Positions 39,012 through 47,754 of a stretch of 64,000 bases of DNA are shown here, piece by piece. Where the stretch lies: positions 434,001 to 498,000 of the forward strand of contig NZ_CP060040.1 in assembly GCF_014211915.1 (NCBI RefSeq), in the 5' to 3' direction. The notes beneath the pieces are model-generated. The model saw only the letters and a program-made list of their open reading frames with translations, was not told the DNA's origin and searched no databases. The DNA is from Burkholderia cenocepacia. GTDB lineage: Bacteria > Pseudomonadota > Gammaproteobacteria > Burkholderiales > Burkholderiaceae. Made by a program: the position numbers and the translations under genes. The first letter of the stretch is position 1. Each line of letters opens with the position of its first letter.

Positions 39012-39734
39012 TCAACGCGGGCAGCCGAGCCGATCCGCGAGTTCGTTCAGGTCCCTGACGTCGAAATCCCATGCCTCGTCGGCTTGCAGGTCGGTCGTCT
39101 GGCCGGGCCCGTGCTCGGTCGGCCGCAGCACGAACGCGGTAGACAGCCCGAGCCGGCGCGCGGCGCCAAGATCGCCGTTGTGCGCGGCCACCAGGCACAG
39201 CTCGGCCGGCGCGAGGCCGAGAATCTCGACCGCTTCGGTATAGACCGCCGGCGACGGCTTGTACGCGCGGGCGACCTCGGCGCCGAGAATCGCGTCCCAC
39301 GGCAGCCCGCCGTGCTTCGCGACGTCGACCATCAGCCGGATATTGCCGTTCGACAGCGGCGCGATGATGTAGCGCTGCTTCAGCCGGTGCAGCCCGGCGA
39401 CGGCATCCGGCCACGGATCGAGCCGGTGCCACGCGAGATTCAGCGAGTCGATGTCGGCGTCGGGCACGTCGACGATCCCGAAACGGTCGAGCGTGCGCAC
39501 CAGGTTCTCGCGATGCAGCACGTCGAGCCGCACGTAGCGGCGGCGTCCGCTGCGGATTTCTTCCATCGACGGCGAATATTCGGCGCGCCACGCATCGGCG
39601 AACGCGAACGGGTCGAGCGTCGGCGCGTGGCGGTCCAGGAATGCGGCGGCGCCGCGCGCGACACCGCTTCTCCAGTCGACGATCGTTCCGAAGACATCGA
39701 AAACGAGCGCCTTGATTTCGGCAGGGTTCGTCAT
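39012..39734 (-). CDS. Haloacid dehalogenase, type II (HAD superfamily)
   Basis: A 240-residue hydrolase with the full set of L-2-haloacid dehalogenase motifs: Asp13 nucleophile in VFDVFGTIVDW, PLSNGN, the Lys in RAYKPSPAVY, and AAHNGDLGAARRLG. These enzymes hydrolyse short 2-haloalkanoates to 2-hydroxy acids. The second motif (SNGN) and AHxxDL distinguish it from generic HAD phosphatases. It lies about 200 bp downstream of the YcaC-like gene in the same direction, with a terminator between, so it may have its own promoter. Confidence 0.85.
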   Translation of the reverse strand: MTNPAEIKALVFDVFGTIVDWRSGVARGAAAFLDRHAPTLDPFAFADAWRAEYSPSMEEIRSGRRRYVRLDVLHRENLVRTLDRFGIVDVPDADIDSLNLAWHRLDPWPDAVAGLHRLKQRYIIAPLSNGNIRLMVDVAKHGGLPWDAILGAEVARAYKPSPAVYTEAVEILGLAPAELCLVAAHNGDLGAARRLGLSTAFVLRPTEHGPGQTTDLQADEAWDFDVRDLNELADRLGCPR

Positions 39735-39826
39735 GGTGATCCAGTGAAGGTCGTTCGATGAGGGTTCACATCGCCGTGCCGCCGGATGGCGCGGCGCCGG
39801 TTCGATCGACATTGAATCACGGATAC

Positions 39827-39850
39827 GAAAACGCGGCCGGGGAGGCCGCG
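39827..39850 (-). terminator. Intrinsic terminator of the YcaC-like gene
   Basis: On the minus strand a 7-bp stem (CGCGGCC, 5-base loop, GGCCGCG) is followed directly by TTTTCG. It stands 85 bp downstream of the stop of the gene at 39935-40573. A second, longer, GC-rich imperfect hairpin lies at about 39895-39930, closer to the stop. Confidence 0.7.
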
Positions 39851-39934
39851 ATAGGTGGCTCGCGCGCCGGTCACGCCGGCGCCAGCGAGCGGGGCAGGGC
39901 GCGCGGCGCCGGCCGCCGCGCGCGCCCTCGCCGG

Positions 39935-40573
39935 TCAGCTCTTGTCGTACGAGAACTGGATGCCGGCCGTGCCGCCGGTTTCGATGAACAGGTTGATGAA
40001 CGCCGGCACGGTGGCGCTGCGTGCCCAGTCGCGCTGCAATTCGCAGAACAACTGCGCGACGCTGATCATCTGGCCGCCGGCCTGCTCGATGCGGCGCAGC
40101 GCGGCTTCGTGCGCGGCGACCGACGTGCCGCCGACCGCATCGACGACCACGTACACCTCGTAGCCGGCCTTCAGCGCATCGAGCGCCGGGAACGTCAGGC
40201 ATGCCTCGGTCCACAGCGCGGTCATGATCAGTTTCTTGCGGCCGGTCGCCTCGACGGCCTGGCGGAACTCGACGTCTTCCCACGAGTTGATGCTCGTGCG
40301 GTCGTAGGTCGGATAGCCTTCGAGCGCCGCGCGCAGTTGCGGGATCGGCGGCTTGTTCAGCCCGGTCTTCACGTTGACGGTCGAGTGGACGATCGGGAGG
40401 TCGTATGCAACCGCCGCCTTCGATGCGCCGACGATGTTGTTGATCAGCAGTTGGCGATCCATCGACGCGATCGAGTTCACCTGGACCGGCTGGTAATCGA
40501 TGACGATGAACGCGGAATTCTGCGGGGTGAGCAGGTGGTCGTTCGCGGGGTCGCGAATCGGTTCGCTTGCCAT
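39935..40573 (-). CDS. YcaC-like isochorismatase-family hydrolase
   Basis: A 212-residue cysteine hydrolase. Landmarks of the YcaC subgroup are Asp26 (FIVIDYQPVQ), SINSWEDVEF, and Cys125 in WTEACLTFPALDAL, with a long C-terminal half (FCELQRDWAR). GGAGG precedes the ATG by about eight bases. YcaC proteins are ring-shaped oligomers whose substrate is unknown. It is divergent from a LysR gene, the usual arrangement for these hydrolases in proteobacteria. Confidence 0.85.
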   Translation of the reverse strand: MASEPIRDPANDHLLTPQNSAFIVIDYQPVQVNSIASMDRQLLINNIVGASKAAVAYDLPIVHSTVNVKTGLNKPPIPQLRAALEGYPTYDRTSINSWEDVEFRQAVEATGRKKLIMTALWTEACLTFPALDALKAGYEVYVVVDAVGGTSVAAHEAALRRIEQAGGQMISVAQLFCELQRDWARSATVPAFINLFIETGGTAGIQFSYDKS

Positions 40574-40876
40574 GGTTGCCTCCAGAGACAGTGCAGGAAG
40601 TGAAGGGAAATCCCGAGGTTCCAGGTTGGCGCGGCCGCGGTGTCGGGACACTCGCCGCGGCTGCACGCTCGCGCTGTCGCAAACGTCCGACTCCGGTTGC
40701 ACGGCGGGCGAATGCTTCAAGCGTAGTGAACCGTGCGGCCGAGCGAAGTAGCCGGCTGAAAAAAAATCCCGCTGGTCGCGGCGACATCGATCCACGTCGA
40801 AACACGATGCTAAGCGTGCAACAACGGGTGTTCCAGTCCCTTAAAATGCCGTCAGTGTTCTATGAATGGAACAATC
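40574..40876. promoter_or_regulatory. Divergent promoter region of YcaC-like hydrolase and LysR genes
   Basis: These 303 bp contain an A8 tract at about 40758-40765 and, at 40856-40873, an inverted repeat TGTTC-N8-GAACA immediately before the LysR start. A related TGTTCC lies about 27 bp further upstream. These are candidates for LysR binding. No gene is seen. Confidence 0.5.
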
Positions 40877-41770
40877 ATGGATGACCTGAACGACCTCTAC
40901 TATTTCGTGAAGGTGGTCGAACACGGCGGATTCACGCAGGCCGGGCGCGCGCTGGACGTGCCGAAATCGACGCTGAGCCGGCGCATCGCGGCGCTGGAAG
41001 CGCGGTACGACGTGCGGCTGCTGCAGCGCACGACGCGCCATTTCACGGTCACCGAAACCGGGCGCGAATTCTACGAGCGCTGTCTCGCCGTGCTGGTGGA
41101 AGCCGACGCGGCGCGCGAGGTGATCGAGCGCCGGCACGCGGAGCCGCGCGGCATCGTGCGTGTGAGTTGCCCGACCGCCTTGCTCGAATTCCGCGTGAGC
41201 GAACTCGTTGCACGTTTCATGGCGATTCATCCTCAGGTGCACGTGCACCTCGAGGCGACGAATCGCCGCGTCGACCCGTTGAGCGAAGGGTTCGACCTGG
41301 CGCTGCGCGTGCGCTTCCCGCCGCTGGAGGACAGCGATCTCGTGATGCGCGTGCTCGCCGACAGCCCGCAGCGGCTGGTGGCCGCGCCGCAGTGGCTGGA
41401 CGGGCGCACCGCGCCGTCGGACCCGGCCGAGCTGATCGGCGTGCCGAGCCTCGACTGGGGGCCGGCGCGGCATCACGTGTGGCAACTGGTCGGCCCGAAC
41501 GGCGAGCATGCGCAGTTGCGCCATCACCCGCGGTTCGTGACCGACGACATGCACGCGCTGCGCGATGCGGCGATTCACGGCGTCGGCATCGTGCAACTGC
41601 CGTGCATGGTCGTCGAGGACGACCTGCGCGACGGCACGCTGGTCGACGTGCTGCCCGGCTGGGCGCCGAAGGGCGGCGTGGTGCACGCGGTGTTTCCGTC
41701 GCGGCGCGGGTTGCTGCCGCGCGTGCGCCTCCTGATCGACTTCCTGGCCGAGCACATCCGGAAGGATTGA
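40877..41770 (+). CDS. LysR-family transcriptional regulator
   Basis: A 297-residue regulator of the AaeR/DsdC-like large group, starting MDDLNDLYYFVKVVEHGGFTQ. The recognition helix is in LDVPKSTLSRRIAALE, and the effector domain starts near GIVRVSCPTALLEF. It is divergent from the YcaC-like hydrolase gene and is likely to regulate it. The ATG at 40877 gives the normal N terminus; an in-frame ATG five codons earlier (40862) lies within the inverted repeat. Confidence 0.87.
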   Translation: MDDLNDLYYFVKVVEHGGFTQAGRALDVPKSTLSRRIAALEARYDVRLLQRTTRHFTVTETGREFYERCLAVLVEADAAREVIERRHAEPRGIVRVSCPTALLEFRVSELVARFMAIHPQVHVHLEATNRRVDPLSEGFDLALRVRFPPLEDSDLVMRVLADSPQRLVAAPQWLDGRTAPSDPAELIGVPSLDWGPARHHVWQLVGPNGEHAQLRHHPRFVTDDMHALRDAAIHGVGIVQLPCMVVEDDLRDGTLVDVLPGWAPKGGVVHAVFPSRRGLLPRVRLLIDFLAEHIRKD

Positions 41771-42053
41771 CGGGGCGGCGCGCCCGCGTTTTCGTGCGGC
41801 GCAGCAACCTGGCGGCGCGCCGGTCGCCGCCGGCGGGCCGCCCGGCAACCGAGCGTATCCCCTGATGCAAGCGGATACGCCGATCGTCACGGATTGGTGT
41901 TAAATACATTTCGGCGCGCCCTGGCTCGGCGCGCGAAAACGGGGCGCACCGGGTATCGGCGTAAACCCGGGGCGGACAGGGTACGAAAAGGCACGAAATA
42001 TCGATAACGAATCGGGCGCATCAGACCCGGTCGGACAGACGGCAGGATTCATA

Positions 42054-44303
42054 TTGAATACCGAACCGCAAAGTTCTCGCTACAGCCTCGGGCTCGCCGC
42101 GGAAGTACTCGCATCCGAGCAGAGCGTACTGAGGCTGATCACGCGCAACACGCCGCTACCGGAACTGTTGGTCGAGGTTTGCCGGCGTGCCGAGGCTTTG
42201 CTCGGCGACGGCGCGTCCTGCACGATCCTGCTGCTCGATACGGACGGCGTGCACGTGCGCGTCGGCGCGGCGCCGTCGTTGCCCGCGCAGTACAGCGCGG
42301 CGATCGACGGCGCGACGATCGGGCCCGCGGCCGGCTCGTGCGGCACGGCGATGTACGAGCGCCGGATGGTCGCCGTCGAAGACATCGAAACCGATCCACT
42401 GTGGGCCGGCTACCGCGCCATCGCGTTGCCGCTGGGCTTGCGCGCGTGCTGGTCGGTGCCGTTCCTCGACGATGCGGGCGCCGTGCTCGGCGCGTTCGCC
42501 GTCTATCACCACCGGCCGTGCCGGCCGAGCGACGAGGAAACCGCGCTGTTGCGCGATATCGGCAACAGCGTCGGCCTCGCGGTGCACCAGGACCGGATCG
42601 CACGACAACTCGCGCGCAGCGAGGAACATCACCGGCTCGTCGTCAACAGCCTGAGCGAGGGCATCCTCGTGATATCGCGCGAAGGCGTCGTGATCGCGAG
42701 CAATCCGAGCGCAAACCGGATGATGCGCGTGAAGGGCGAACTCGTCGGCCGCCGGCTGTCGACGGTGATCCTGCGCAAGCTGCGCGAGGACGGCACGCCG
42801 CTCGACCCGCACGACTGGCCGAGCCGGCGCGCGCTCGAGACGGCCACGCCGATGCTCGACTATACGGTCGGCTTCGGGCTCGCGGACGGCGACATCATCT
42901 GGGTGCGCGGCAACGCGGTGCCGATCGTGAGGCCGGGCGAGACGCAGGCCGACTCGGTGCTCGTGTCGTTCAACGACATCGGTCCCGTGCGCGAAGCGCA
43001 GCAGCAGTTGCGCTACATGGCGACCCGCGACGCGCTGACGGGCCTCTACAACCGCCGCTGGCTCGGTGACCGCATGCGCGAGCTGTTCTGCGCGCACGAC
43101 GCGGCGGCCGGGCCCGCGCGCGTCGCGATCCTGTTCATCGATCTGGTCGGCTTCAAGAAGGTCAACGACACGGCCGGCCACGACGCCGGCGACGCGCTGC
43201 TGCGCAGCGTCGCCGCGCGGCTCGCGGCCTGCGGGGAGGGCCGCTACGCGCTCACGCGCGTCGGTGGCGACGAGTTCGTGATCCTCGTCGACGATTGCGA
43301 CGATCCCGATCGCCTGTCGGTGCTCGCACGCGAGGTGATCGAGGCGATCGCGAAGCCGTTCGCGATCGCGAACAACGAATACTGGCTCGGCGTATCGATC
43401 GGCATCAGCGTCGCGCCGCGCGACGGCGACGATGCCGTGACGCTGATGCGCAACGCCGATTCGGCGATGTACGACGCGAAGCAGCGCGGTCGCAACCACT
43501 TCACGTTCTTTACCGCGCAGCTCAACCTGCGGCTGCAGCGCCGCTTCGCGATCGAGCAGTCGCTGCGGCGCGCGCTCGCGTCGGACCTGCTGCGGCTCGC
43601 GTATCAGCCCGTCGTCGATGCGCGCAGCGGCCGCACGGTCGGCGCCGAGGCGCTGCTGCGCTGGACGAGCCCCGAGCTCGGGCCGATGTCGCCGGCGGAA
43701 TTCATTCCGGTCGCGGAAGATACCGGGCTGATCGTCGCGATCGGCCAGTGGGTGCTCGAAACCGCGTGCCGGCAGGCGGCCGAGTGGCGCCGCACGATCG
43801 CGCCGGACCTGATGCTGGCCGTCAACCTGTCGCCGCGGCAGTTTCACGAGGGGCTCGTCGAATCGGTCGGCCGCTGTCTCGCGCAGACGCGGCTCGACCC
43901 GTCGGCGCTCGAACTGGAGATCACCGAAGGCGTGCTGATGAACGACACGGATACCGTGCTGCCGATGCTCGAAGCGCTCACGGACATGAACGTGCGGATC
44001 TCGGTCGACGATTTCGGCACCGGCTATTCGTCGCTCGCGTACCTGAAGCGCTTTCCGCTGCACAACCTGAAGGTCGACCGCTCGTTCGTGTCGGGCGTGC
44101 CCGATCATCACGATTCGGTCGCGATTACGCAGGCGGTCGTCGCGATGGCGCATTCGCTCGGGATGAAGGTCACGGCCGAAGGCGTCGAGACGCAGGCGCA
44201 GTCGTGGTTTCTGCAGCAGATCGGCTGCGACATGCAGCAGGGCTATCTGTTCAGCCGGCCGCTGGACGCGAGCGATTACGCGCGCCGGCTCGGCGCCGCA
44301 TAA
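42054..44303 (+). CDS. GAF-PAS-GGDEF-EAL cyclic di-GMP protein
   Basis: A 749-residue cytoplasmic sensor. Residues about 20-180 form a GAF domain (SCGTAMYERRMVAVEDIETDP) and 190-315 a PAS domain. The GGDEF motif is at 404-408 and EAL at 532-534 (EALLRW). Phosphodiesterase residues all look intact: NLSPRQF, ELEITEGVLM, DDFGTGYSSL, KVDRSFV and AEGVET. The product-inhibition site before GGDEF is absent (RYAL where RxxD is expected). It may make or degrade c-di-GMP depending on the ligand. The start is a TTG at 42054 with CAGGA upstream; no better ATG precedes the GAF domain. It converges on the REC-GGDEF gene. Confidence 0.88.
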   Translation: MNTEPQSSRYSLGLAAEVLASEQSVLRLITRNTPLPELLVEVCRRAEALLGDGASCTILLLDTDGVHVRVGAAPSLPAQYSAAIDGATIGPAAGSCGTAMYERRMVAVEDIETDPLWAGYRAIALPLGLRACWSVPFLDDAGAVLGAFAVYHHRPCRPSDEETALLRDIGNSVGLAVHQDRIARQLARSEEHHRLVVNSLSEGILVISREGVVIASNPSANRMMRVKGELVGRRLSTVILRKLREDGTPLDPHDWPSRRALETATPMLDYTVGFGLADGDIIWVRGNAVPIVRPGETQADSVLVSFNDIGPVREAQQQLRYMATRDALTGLYNRRWLGDRMRELFCAHDAAAGPARVAILFIDLVGFKKVNDTAGHDAGDALLRSVAARLAACGEGRYALTRVGGDEFVILVDDCDDPDRLSVLAREVIEAIAKPFAIANNEYWLGVSIGISVAPRDGDDAVTLMRNADSAMYDAKQRGRNHFTFFTAQLNLRLQRRFAIEQSLRRALASDLLRLAYQPVVDARSGRTVGAEALLRWTSPELGPMSPAEFIPVAEDTGLIVAIGQWVLETACRQAAEWRRTIAPDLMLAVNLSPRQFHEGLVESVGRCLAQTRLDPSALELEITEGVLMNDTDTVLPMLEALTDMNVRISVDDFGTGYSSLAYLKRFPLHNLKVDRSFVSGVPDHHDSVAITQAVVAMAHSLGMKVTAEGVETQAQSWFLQQIGCDMQQGYLFSRPLDASDYARRLGAA

Positions 44304-44336
44304 GCGCGCGCTCGGCGGCGTTCCGCTAGCGCGCGC
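44304..44336. terminator. Hairpin between convergent c-di-GMP genes
   Basis: GCGCGCGCT and AGCGCGCGC (9-bp arms, 15-bp loop) begin right after the stop of the GGDEF-EAL gene and include the stop codon of the opposing REC-GGDEF gene. No T tract follows, so it may act mainly as a 3'-end stabiliser. Confidence 0.45.
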
Positions 44337-45387
44337 CGAACCCGCTGGCGCCTGGCGGCGTCGACGACGGATCGATCTCCACCCGGTTCTTGCCTTCGTG
44401 CTTCGCGCGATAGAGCGCGCGGTCGGCCGCCTCGATCAGGACGGTCGTCGGCAGGCCGGGCGCGGGCACGATGCTCGCGCCGCCGATGCTGATCGTCACG
44501 GTGTGGTTGCCCGTCGACGAATGCGCGTGCCGCAGTCGCAGCGCCTCGACCGCGAGCCGGATCTTCTCGCCGAGCAGCCGCGCGGCGCCCGGCGACGAGG
44601 CCGGCATCACGACCGCGAATTCCTCGCCGCCGAAGCGCGCGGCGAAATCGCCCGATTGCCCGAGGCAGCGCTCGATCGTCGAGGCGATCTGCTTGAGTAC
44701 GCTGTCGCCCGATACGTGTCCGTACGTGTCGTTGTAGAGCTTGAAGTTGTCGACGTCGATCATCAGCAGCGACAGCTCGCTGCGCTCGCGCGCGCCGCGC
44801 CGCCACTCGTCGGCCAGGTATTCGTCGAGATAGCGCCGGTTCGACAGCCCGGTCAGGCCGTCGGAGTGCGTGAGGCGCCGCAGTTCGAGATTGGCCTCGA
44901 GCAATTGCTGCTGCGACTGCCGCAGCGCGCGATAGGCTTCGTCGCGCTGCAGCAGGTTCAGGTACGAGCGCGAGTGGTAGCGGATGCGCGCGACGAGTTC
45001 GATGCGATCGGGCAGCTTGACCAGGTAGTCGTTCGCGCCGGACGCGAACGCGGCGCTCTTGATCACCGGTTCTTCCTGCGTCGACAGCACGATGATCGGC
45101 ACGTCGCGCGTCGCCGGATTCGCGCGGTACGCCTTCACGAGGCTCAGCCCGTCGGTGCCCGGCATCACGAGGTCCTGCAGGATCACGGTCGGGCGCGTCT
45201 CGACCGCGGTGGCCATCGCGTCGTCCGAACGCGGGCAGTAGTGGAAGTCGATGCCTTCCTCGTCGACGAGCGCGCGCCGCACGGCTTCCGCGACGATCGT
45301 CTGGTCGTCGACCAGCAACACCATCGCCGGCGCGTCGGCGGGCGACGCGGTCGGGCCGCCCGGCGGTCGAGTCAGGTCAATCGTCAT
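44326..45387 (-). CDS. REC-GGDEF diguanylate cyclase, WspR-like
   Basis: A 353-residue response regulator. The receiver domain (about 20-145) has its phosphoacceptor Asp in ILQDLVMPGTDG. A coiled-coil stretch (YRALRQSQQQLLEANLELRRL) joins it to a GGDEF domain with GGEEF intact, so an active cyclase is expected. The inhibitory site normally reading RxxD reads QSGD, so product inhibition may be lost. It follows the CheB-like gene by 77 bp; in Pseudomonas wspF and wspR lie in this order, but no other wsp gene is present here. Confidence 0.86.
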   Translation of the reverse strand: MTIDLTRPPGGPTASPADAPAMVLLVDDQTIVAEAVRRALVDEEGIDFHYCPRSDDAMATAVETRPTVILQDLVMPGTDGLSLVKAYRANPATRDVPIIVLSTQEEPVIKSAAFASGANDYLVKLPDRIELVARIRYHSRSYLNLLQRDEAYRALRQSQQQLLEANLELRRLTHSDGLTGLSNRRYLDEYLADEWRRGARERSELSLLMIDVDNFKLYNDTYGHVSGDSVLKQIASTIERCLGQSGDFAARFGGEEFAVVMPASSPGAARLLGEKIRLAVEALRLRHAHSSTGNHTVTISIGGASIVPAPGLPTTVLIEAADRALYRAKHEGKNRVEIDPSSTPPGASGFGAR

Positions 45388-45464
45388 GGTCGATGCGGGT
45401 CGTGGCGGTGGTCGCGGTCGTTGCAGGGGCAGGCATGGGTGTTGCGCGTGGTCATCGTCGGAGT

Positions 45465-46469
45465 TCAGATCCGCGCCAGCGCCGCCAGTTCGCCCGCGAT
45501 GCGCCCGAGCGGCAGGATCGCCCGCGCCGCGCCGAGCGTCGCGGCCGCCTTCGGCATCCCGTAGACGGCGCTGGTCGCCTCGTCCTGCGCGATCGTATGG
45601 TAGCCCTTCATCCGCAGCGCCTTCAGCCCGATCGCGCCGTCGCGGCCCATCCCCGTGAGCAGCACGCCGATCACGCGGCCCGGCCAGTGCTCGGTCAGGC
45701 TGTTGAAGAATACGTCGACCGACGGACGATACGGCGTGGCGGCCGGTTCCCGCGTGTATTCGAGCGTGCCGGCGCGCGTGATGCGCAGGTGATCGTCGGT
45801 CGCGGCGAGCAGCGCGACGCCTGGCTGCGGGCGGTCGCCTTCGCGTGCGACGCGCACGGCGAGCCGGGTCTGGCCGTCGAGCCATTGCGCCATGCCTTCG
45901 GCGAACGCGCGATCGACGTGCTGCACGATCACGATCGGCGCATTGAAATCGGCCGGCAGGTTGCCGAGGATCGACGCGAGCGCGCCGGGGCCGCCGGCCG
46001 ATGCGCCGATCGCGATCAGCGGGCCGGCGCCGCCGCGCGCGGCCGCGCCGGCGAGGCGCGAGCCGCCCGGTGCGTCGAGCAGGCGGCCGATCTGGTCGAT
46101 CTTCGCGAGCAGCAGTTTCGTCGTGTCGCCGGCCGCGCCGTCGCCGAGCCGCGGCGTGTCGACCGCGTCGAGCGCGCCGGCGCCCATCGCCTCGAACACG
46201 CGCCAGGCGTTCGAGCCGATGCAGCTCGTCACGATCAGGATCGCGCACGGTCGTTCGGAGCGCATGATCCGCCGCGTCGCCTCGATCCCGTCGAATTTCG
46301 GCATGATCAGATCCATCAGCACGATGTCGGGCGGCTGCGCGGCGCACAGTTCGACGGCTTGCGGGCCGTCGGTCGCGACCCACAGCACGCGGTGCTCGGG
46401 CCGTCGCGCGATCGCGCGGCGCATCGCCTCGACGGCAAGCGGGAGGTCGTTGACGATGCCGATGTTCAC
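45465..46469 (-). CDS. CheB-family protein-glutamate methylesterase, WspF-like
   Basis: A 334-residue protein with an N-terminal receiver (Asp in IVLMDLIMPKFDG, about residues 1-125) and a C-terminal methylesterase (GASAGGPGALASIL, VQHVDRAFAEG, and LLTGMGRDGAIGLKAL), holding the Ser-His-Asp triad. The start is GTG at 46469 with GGAG ten bases upstream. CheB normally demethylates chemoreceptors and works with CheR, but neither CheR nor a receptor gene is adjacent. Pairing with the REC-GGDEF gene suggests adaptation control of a c-di-GMP pathway, with the remaining parts encoded elsewhere. Confidence 0.88.
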   Translation of the reverse strand: MNIGIVNDLPLAVEAMRRAIARRPEHRVLWVATDGPQAVELCAAQPPDIVLMDLIMPKFDGIEATRRIMRSERPCAILIVTSCIGSNAWRVFEAMGAGALDAVDTPRLGDGAAGDTTKLLLAKIDQIGRLLDAPGGSRLAGAAARGGAGPLIAIGASAGGPGALASILGNLPADFNAPIVIVQHVDRAFAEGMAQWLDGQTRLAVRVAREGDRPQPGVALLAATDDHLRITRAGTLEYTREPAATPYRPSVDVFFNSLTEHWPGRVIGVLLTGMGRDGAIGLKALRMKGYHTIAQDEATSAVYGMPKAAATLGAARAILPLGRIAGELAALARI

Positions 46470-46781
46470 AAGCGGAATTCTCCGGTCGGTTCGTAGTGTT
46501 GGAGGTGGGCCGGGTTCATGGAAGGGCGCAGCCTGTTCGGCGCGGCCGGGCGGCATCGGCGGCCGGACGGCACGGCATTCTTTTCGGTTGGCGACGCCCG
46601 AATGCTGTCATGCGGCGCGGGCGGCGGCAATCGAAAAATATGCGCATTGTGCGGTTTCAGTACGTTTCCTCTATGGCGATTCCGCATTGTCGGCAAGCGG
46701 GGCGGTCGATCCTGTCCGACAGGCCGCAAAAGTCCGCATGTTACCGTGCCGGCATCGACAAAAAAGCAAGGAGAGAACCGG
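46470..46781. other. Intergenic region between divergent CheB-like gene and hypothetical gene
   Basis: About 312 bp. The AT-richer part around 46630-46760 should carry a promoter, but I cannot assign one. No inverted repeat or small gene with a ribosome site was found. An open frame of the downstream gene extends back through it without similarity. Confidence 0.4.
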
Positions 46782-47210
46782 ATGAGCGCGCCCTATACCG
46801 TCCTCGTCAGCCGCGACCCGTACGCGCCGATCGTGATCGAGCAGGACGGCCGTTTGCTGTACCGGATCCACATCGAGAGCGGGCACGCGTCGTTCGACCG
46901 CGATTTTCCGGTCGAACCCGATGCGGTGCGCGTGCTGCGCGACGATGCCGAGCGCTACTACTTCCTGTTCGCGGCGCTTCACCATCCGTACCAGCTGAGC
47001 GCGACGAACCTCTCCGACGCCGAGCGCGAGCGTTATTTCGGCACGATCCTGTTCGCCGGCCGCGACGAAGTCGAAGCCTTCATGACGGAACGCGATCGTG
47101 CCAGCAACGGCGCGGTGGCGAACTTGCTGAGCATCTTCACGCAGGCCGATTACCGGCAACTGCGCGAGGGCCGGTGGTTCGGCATGGGCGCGGGCATGCC
47201 GGCCGCGTAG
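46782..47210 (+). CDS. Hypothetical protein
   Basis: A 142-residue soluble protein with no signal peptide or membrane helix. I do not recognise its family. The sequence is balanced alpha/beta (YTVLVSRDPYAPIVIEQDG, then ERYYFLFAALHHPYQ) and ends in a Gly-rich GMGAGMP. The ATG at 46782 has AAGGAG nine bases upstream; the frame is open much further but that extension has no ribosome site. Codon use is like its neighbours. It is followed by a convergent small gene. Confidence 0.6.
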   Translation: MSAPYTVLVSRDPYAPIVIEQDGRLLYRIHIESGHASFDRDFPVEPDAVRVLRDDAERYYFLFAALHHPYQLSATNLSDAERERYFGTILFAGRDEVEAFMTERDRASNGAVANLLSIFTQADYRQLREGRWFGMGAGMPAA

Positions 47211-47258
47211 CGGGCCGTAGCGCGCATCGGGCCGCGCGGCGGCCGTGCCGCCACGCCG

Positions 47259-47483
47259 TCAATGGCTGCGCGCGTAGCCCTGGATCAGCGCGCGCATCAT
47301 CCCTTCGACCGTCGCGTCGCGCAGGTCGGCTTCCTGCTCGGCTTCCTCGACCAGCGCGGCATAGGCGGTCGCGAGCGTCACGCGGTCGACTTCATGGCGT
47401 TGCTCCATCAGCGTCACCATCCCGTCCTTCGCCAGATGAGCGGAGAACGCGCGGCTGCCGATAGTCTGGAATACGTCAATCAT
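47259..47483 (-). CDS. Small hypothetical protein
   Basis: A 74-residue acidic helical protein (MIDVFQTIGSRAF..., VTLATAYAALVEEAEQEADL). GGGAGA stands about nine bases upstream of the ATG, which supports translation. No family recognised and no membrane or signal segment. It ends 48 bp from the convergent hypothetical gene. Confidence 0.55.
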   Translation of the reverse strand: MIDVFQTIGSRAFSAHLAKDGMVTLMEQRHEVDRVTLATAYAALVEEAEQEADLRDATVEGMMRALIQGYARSH

Positions 47484-47645
47484 GGCGGCTCTCCCGTACG
47501 TTGCCGATGCTCTTCAGTGTAGTCGGCGTCCCGGGGCTGCGCCACGCGCGCCGGGCGGCCCGATTCATCCGATGAAACGCGGCCGACACATGGCGCGGGC
47601 ACGGTGTCCATCGGCTTCAACGTTTACCCGAACCGGCAAATTGTC

Positions 47646-47665
47646 GACTTTTTATCGATAAAGTC
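47646..47665. promoter_or_regulatory. Near-perfect palindrome upstream of the DUF969-DUF979 operon
   Basis: GACTTTTTATCGATAAAGTC: the arms GACTTT and AAAGTC flank TTATCGAT; removing two T makes an exact 18-bp palindrome. A possible -10 element (TTAGAT, 47671-47676) lies just downstream, 90 bp before the first gene. A regulator site is likely, but the protein is unknown. Confidence 0.5.
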
Positions 47666-47754
47666 TCGTGTTAGATTGCGCCGTCCGAGCCCGATGCAAA
47701 CCGGGCCGGCCGCGCGTGGCCGGAGTGCCGCGCGTCCAGACACAAGGAGGGGAA

